Below are positions 59,677 through 64,000 of a stretch of DNA of 64,000 nucleotides, one piece after another; the first letter of the stretch is position 1, and every line of letters begins with the position of its first letter. Source of the DNA: Silene latifolia. Taxonomy: Eukaryota; Streptophyta; Magnoliopsida; Caryophyllales; Caryophyllaceae. Made by a program: the position numbers and the translations under genes. The notes beneath the pieces were generated by a model, which had not been told where the DNA came from, made no database searches, and saw only the letters and a program-made list of their open reading frames with translations. Where the stretch lies: contig NC_133537.1 of NCBI RefSeq assembly GCF_048544455.1, positions 69,597,634 to 69,661,633 of the forward strand. The letters run 5' to 3'.

Positions 59677-60880
59677 TGATGTCTCCGTTTTATATAGGAT
59701 CTTACCCCTTAATTTAGCTCGGTTTTACTTGTTATTGCACTTTAATTAGTGTTTTTGTGAGTTAATCTTGTGTTCTAGGTGTGTTGCTTGTATTTATTGC
59801 ATTTTGTAAGAAATTGAGCAATCGGTAGCTTATTCCCGTCATTTTTAGCAAACACCGGAGTTCACTAAGCTAAGTGGAAGCAAGACTTAAGCATGGTGAC
59901 AAATAAAAGTTGGAGCCCAAATAAAGTTAAGAAGTGAAGCCCATAAGAAGAAAAGTCCAAGTAACAAGTTTTAGAGATGCTCTTTGGATGCTTTTAATAT
60001 GTGTTACTAAGCAATTAACCGGGTGAATTAAGATGGGATTAATGGCTCACATTGGATCCCCTTGGCATTTAATCAAGAATTGAGGAGAAAAACCGGAGAA
60101 GTCCCGACCCCGATCGGGGCTACCTTGCTCTATGGATTTTACGTTATGCCCCTATTTTACTATAAATAGGGGCCTTAATACATCATTGTAGGATATATTT
60201 TTACACTCTCTTACATCTTTCATATAGCCTTAAGCATAAATTCTCTCAAGTTTTCATTAGTTTACATTTGGTTAAGCATTTCTTTTGTTAAACAATCTAC
60301 ATTTTGTTAAGCATTTGGCTCTTTATAATACAATCTTTCCATTCAAAGTCATTTGGGTTTGTCATTTGTGTTCTCTCATTCAAGTTCCAAGTTCTTGTTT
60401 CGGTAATTTCAATTCTAGTTTATTTCGTCTTCGTATTTTCCATTATCGTTGTTTTATAATTTACATTTTAGTTATTAGTATTTCATATTAGTTTGTTATT
60501 TCTTATTATTATCAAGTTGTTACCATAACTAGTTCATCATTAGAATTTGTATTTATATTAATCATCTTAGTAATTTCACTTATTTCTTATGTTATCAATA
60601 TTTAGTTTATTCATAATTTATAATATTTCATTTAGTTATATTCTTATTATCATGTTTATTATTTCATACAACATTAGTTTTATCTCCATCATGAGTGAGT
60701 AGTTTCTTTTGTATAGGGAATAGGGAAGCCATGCATAGTTAATATTTGTAAATGTTGAATTAAGTTGATGTAATATTGTTTAATTGTTTCTATCACATGT
60801 TTGCATCGTTTGATTAATCTTTGTTTAGTGGCCATAATCATTGATTAAGTTTGTTAAATTCATTCTATAAGTCGAGAGGC
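59677..60880 (+). repeat. Athila-like 3' LTR, partial
   Basis: Starts TGATGTCTCCGTTTTATATAG right after a polypurine tract. Contains the palindrome-like 'ccccgatcgggg' box at about 60108-60119 and a probable TATA stretch 'ctataaatagggg' at 60160-60172. It is cut at 60880 by the next element. Confidence 0.6.
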
Positions 60881-63252
60881 TGTAGATACCTCATTTCTGC
60901 ACCTCCCGCAAACCACCCGGTGATGATTGGGCCGCATGCTTGGTACGCGGAACGATTTGTGACAGTTCGTAAGTTTATCGTCAAGTGATTGCTCAAACAC
61001 TGATGTCTACCTCTTAATTGTCATCTTCGCGCCGATACGGTCGTTTTGACAGTAATTAGAGTACATTTGGAGTCCGGGCCTAAAACCGTCTTCATTTTCT
61101 GACAACCGCTAAATCCCGAGTCAGAATGTTCTGGAATGTTCCGGATATTTCTATTCCATATTTCACAATCTTTTAATCTTTGCTAAAGAATTTCCCGTAA
61201 TATTCATACAAAATATTAAGGAAAATAAGATTAATCCGTTATTCCATAAACTAAACACGGAAATCTTTCTTCCGCAGGAGGAAACCACCTGGGAACAGAC
61301 GCAGCAGCTGCTGCGCCTCTTCCAAGAGACGCAGTGCCTGCTGCGCCTCTTCCCAGGTCCTTTTCTGCGTATTTTTCGTATCTTTTTATATCTTTTCGAG
61401 ATTCACTTCTAAAGTCTCTCCGAAAACCCTAATTCCTCCACGTGATTAGTATTAATAGGAGCCTTCGCTCCTCATATTTCTCACGCGAGTGTCCGCCCTT
61501 CTCTTCTCCCTTTGCATTCTAGACCACGTTCTTACTTTTTGGCGTCTACGTGCTTGAACTTTCGACCACGTAAGCTCAGATCCTTCTGAGTACCAGCCTC
61601 GTTTGCATGACCGACCAATTTTCCAACTCCACAATAATCAACTTAATAAATCTTAATCGTTTTCCTCTTACGAGGGCACTTTCGTTACATTCGAGTCGAG
61701 CATCACTAAATCGTAAACTTAGTTCATCTCGTTTTCGTCAAACATGTAAGTCTGAGGGTGTAAATCCTTCTTTATTTATTGTTATTTACTTTTTGTAATC
61801 ATCATGTAAGGTTTATGTCGAAAGTACTTCTAAAAACCGATTTGTAAAACCATGTTTAAAACCCTTTTTTTACGGATTATCAGGAGACAGACGTCGAGAA
61901 AGGACGCAGCAACTGCTGCGCCTCTTCTAAGGGACGCAGCACCTGCTGCGCCTCTTCGTGAGGCTGCCGCAGTTCCTGCTTCCTTTCTTCTTCTTTCGTC
62001 TTTTGATAATTCGATCGTTTTGTTTCGTTTTCAATTATTCACTGTTTCTTTAACATGATAATTTTAAGTATAATAACTTTAACATATTATTAGTCATTGT
62101 TAACATAAAATTCATCATTAAATCCCGACTCAAATCCCAAATAACCAATATTTGCGGGTTTTCGTCATTAAAGTCAAACCGGGTTGTAGAAATTCGATTC
62201 ATTCATATTGAGTTTCTGGAATTCGACCTTTGATATATTCTTACCTGTTTATCATCATTAGTTCATCATTAATTCATCATATTTAACCTAATTAGTTAGT
62301 TTGTTCAATTTGTTAATTAACCCTTTTTAACCTTGTAATTAATTCGTTTAATCGGTTTCATCCATGTTTATTGCTTTCATGACCTTTAGTCGCATGTAAT
62401 TAATCTATTAAATCACTTTCATCCGAGTCATATAACATAATCAATCATTAAATTCACCCACCAATATTAACGATTTGCGAGTTCGCTTCACGGCCCGAAC
62501 TCGACTTTGAACAGACGCAAAGAATCGATGCGCCTCTTCGAGGGCGCGGCTCTGCTGCGCTGTTCAGTTGATTTTTGTCTCTGAACTCCCTTTCTGCCTT
62601 GACCTAGTTTAATTAGTTTACGTATTAATCTACTATTATTCGTATTATCATTAATAATCTGTTCGTTTATTTCCTTTATTCTTTCCTTTCTCAAATTATC
62701 CGTTTTTAAAGGTATTTTCGACATAAATCATTAATCCGTTGTAATTATTGTATTTATTATTGTATTTCTTTTATCGCATTGTTTGTATGTCTTCACATGT
62801 AATTGAATCTAAATCCCTATTTCGACCCACTTGTGTGATAAATTACTTGTTCACCGACTTAGTCTAATTCTTCACATGTTAGGATCAAAACTTAGATGTT
62901 GCATTGCATGCATATAATCGACAATATATCAAGTATAGATAATTTCCCTAATCATTAGTAGAGGCCGCTATCGAGGCGGGCGGGATTAGGTGTTCGATCA
63001 AAAGAGCTTCCTAATACGTACCCTCACCCCTTACTCCAGATCTCTGTGAACATCCGTGTTCATTGGCATCCACGAGAGTCATTCTAGACATAGAATGCTA
63101 AGGGTAACGAGTGCTTAGTGTTCATGTCACTACTTAGTGTCTTGACATGACACGAGGTATTCGAACGGTTTCCAATTTTCCACAATAAATTGGTGGCGAC
63201 TCCACAAATGCAAACGCTTATTTCCCAAGCTACCCCGCGGCCCGCGTCCACA
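60881..63252 (+). repeat. Ogre/Tat-like Gypsy 5' LTR
   Basis: 2372 bp from TGTAGATACCTCATTTCTGC to 'gcgtccaca'. It is followed at about 63256 by 'TGACGACTCCGCTGGGGA', close to the primer-binding site seen in plant Ogre/Tat elements (usually read as tRNA-Arg, from memory). It carries repeated 'GACGCAG..CTGCTGCGCCTCTTC' units at 61299-61352, 61911-61956 and 62513-62560. The other LTR lies outside the window. Confidence 0.75.
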
Positions 63253-64000
63253 GTTTGACGACTCCGCTGGGGATAATACACTTACGTGTAGCCAAAAGGG
63301 TGAAACTTGAACAAGGTTAGGGAATAGTTTGTACGAGACAATTGTCGGTTTTCATAACTCAGTCTTCCTAGATCGTTTTATTCGGCCTTCCTAGGCCCAG
63401 CCCAACCCATTCGACCAATCGTCCTGTCTAAACATTCCTAATTCTTATTTGGGCCTAAGGATGGATAACGATTGACGTCATCCATACCATGGTGCTTACT
63501 CTTGTTTGTATCAAGGACTTTCACTACTTGAGGAAATGGACTAGGAATCGGCCTTACTCTTGTTTGGTACGAGACTCTCCACAGACTTCGGGTTTGATTG
63601 TTCGGTATGGCAACCCACCCTTTAAACCAAAACCTTTTTAAATGCACTCAGCATCCCGTTATAATGCTTGTATAAATGTTTGTACCTTACGTGATCACCA
63701 TTTCTAAACGAAACCATGACGATTTTTGTAATATCAAGATCCCTTTAAAATGTAAATTTCGAAAAGGCCAACGATTAGCGCAAAACCGACCCGAAACTCT
63801 GTCCATTTGTCGAGTCAAATTTTGGGCCCAAGCCCATTTCAAAACCTCACTTCGAGTCCACTCCTACAACTACACTAAAGTTTACTAGAACCAACATTTT
63901 TCAAATCTTGTCGTTTCTTCAAAACTCACTCAACACAAGTGGCACACACCCACTTCCCAAGTCAAAACATTTCTTTCTTAGTAAGTTAGAATGGTCGATC
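63253..64000 (+). other. Ogre-like leader, continues beyond the window
   Basis: Untranslated sequence following the primer-binding site. The frame at 63676-63888 is not recognised. No gag start within the window. Confidence 0.55.

Noticed and set aside
1..64000. CRISPR arrays, rRNA genes, bacterial operons
   Set aside because: No regular short repeat-spacer arrays and no rRNA-like sequence. Spliced genes and plant transposons show a nuclear plant origin.

Overview
This is a plant nuclear window, almost certainly from a eudicot. It has spliced genes with GT-AG introns, tRNA-derived SINE, Stowaway, hAT-like, Mutator-like and Helitron-like DNA elements, and many nested Copia and Gypsy LTR retrotransposons. 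Base composition is AT-rich. The species cannot be named from sequence alone; the repeat style would suit a repeat-rich Caryophyllales genome, but that is a guess.

Only two protein-coding host genes are well supported. Both lie in the left quarter and are transcribed toward each other. (1) A class I glutamine amidotransferase of the GAT1_2.1 type (+, 4641-7516, four exons, 432 codons including the stop, intact Cys-His-Glu triad). (2) A DUF789-family protein (-, 16543-8705, six exons, 391 aa), whose 4.8-kb second intron is packed with transposons. From memory, Arabidopsis also has these two families next to each other (At1g15040 and At1g15030), so this looks like conserved microsynteny.

Layout. 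1-4640: short dispersed repeats, an exact 181-bp tandem duplication, inverted-repeat elements, two Helitron-like 3' ends, and a complete SINE with 15-bp target duplications just upstream of the amidotransferase gene. 4641-16543: the two genes, with a Mutator-like element nested in a GC-rich hAT-like repeat inside DUF789 intron 2. 16544-21504: nested Stowaway MITEs, a long ATT microsatellite and degenerate simple-sequence blocks. 21505-30281: a complete Copia-type element (element A) that encodes only gag. 30738-32022: a related solo LTR. 32410-35900: a probable Helitron carrying a 1-kb Mutator-like element at its 5' tip and a Stowaway MITE. 36174-39075: a compact Copia element (element C, - strand) with one uninterrupted gag-protease-like ORF. 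40687-58008: a Gypsy-type element interrupted by a 9-kb Copia element (element B, 41653-50738, - strand) that has pol but has lost the core of gag. 58009-60880: an Athila-like internal 3' part and partial 3' LTR. 60881-64000: the 5' LTR and leader of an Ogre/Tat-like element that runs off the window.

The most interesting system is the set of retrotransposons. Elements A and B share LTR type, primer-binding site, leader and 3' untranslated region. One keeps gag and lacks pol; the other keeps pol and lacks the gag core. Element C is a third, independent reduced element with gag and a damaged protease. All three have clean 5-bp target duplications and LTR pairs that differ by only about 1.4-1.5 % (counted by eye), so all are recent and of similar age.
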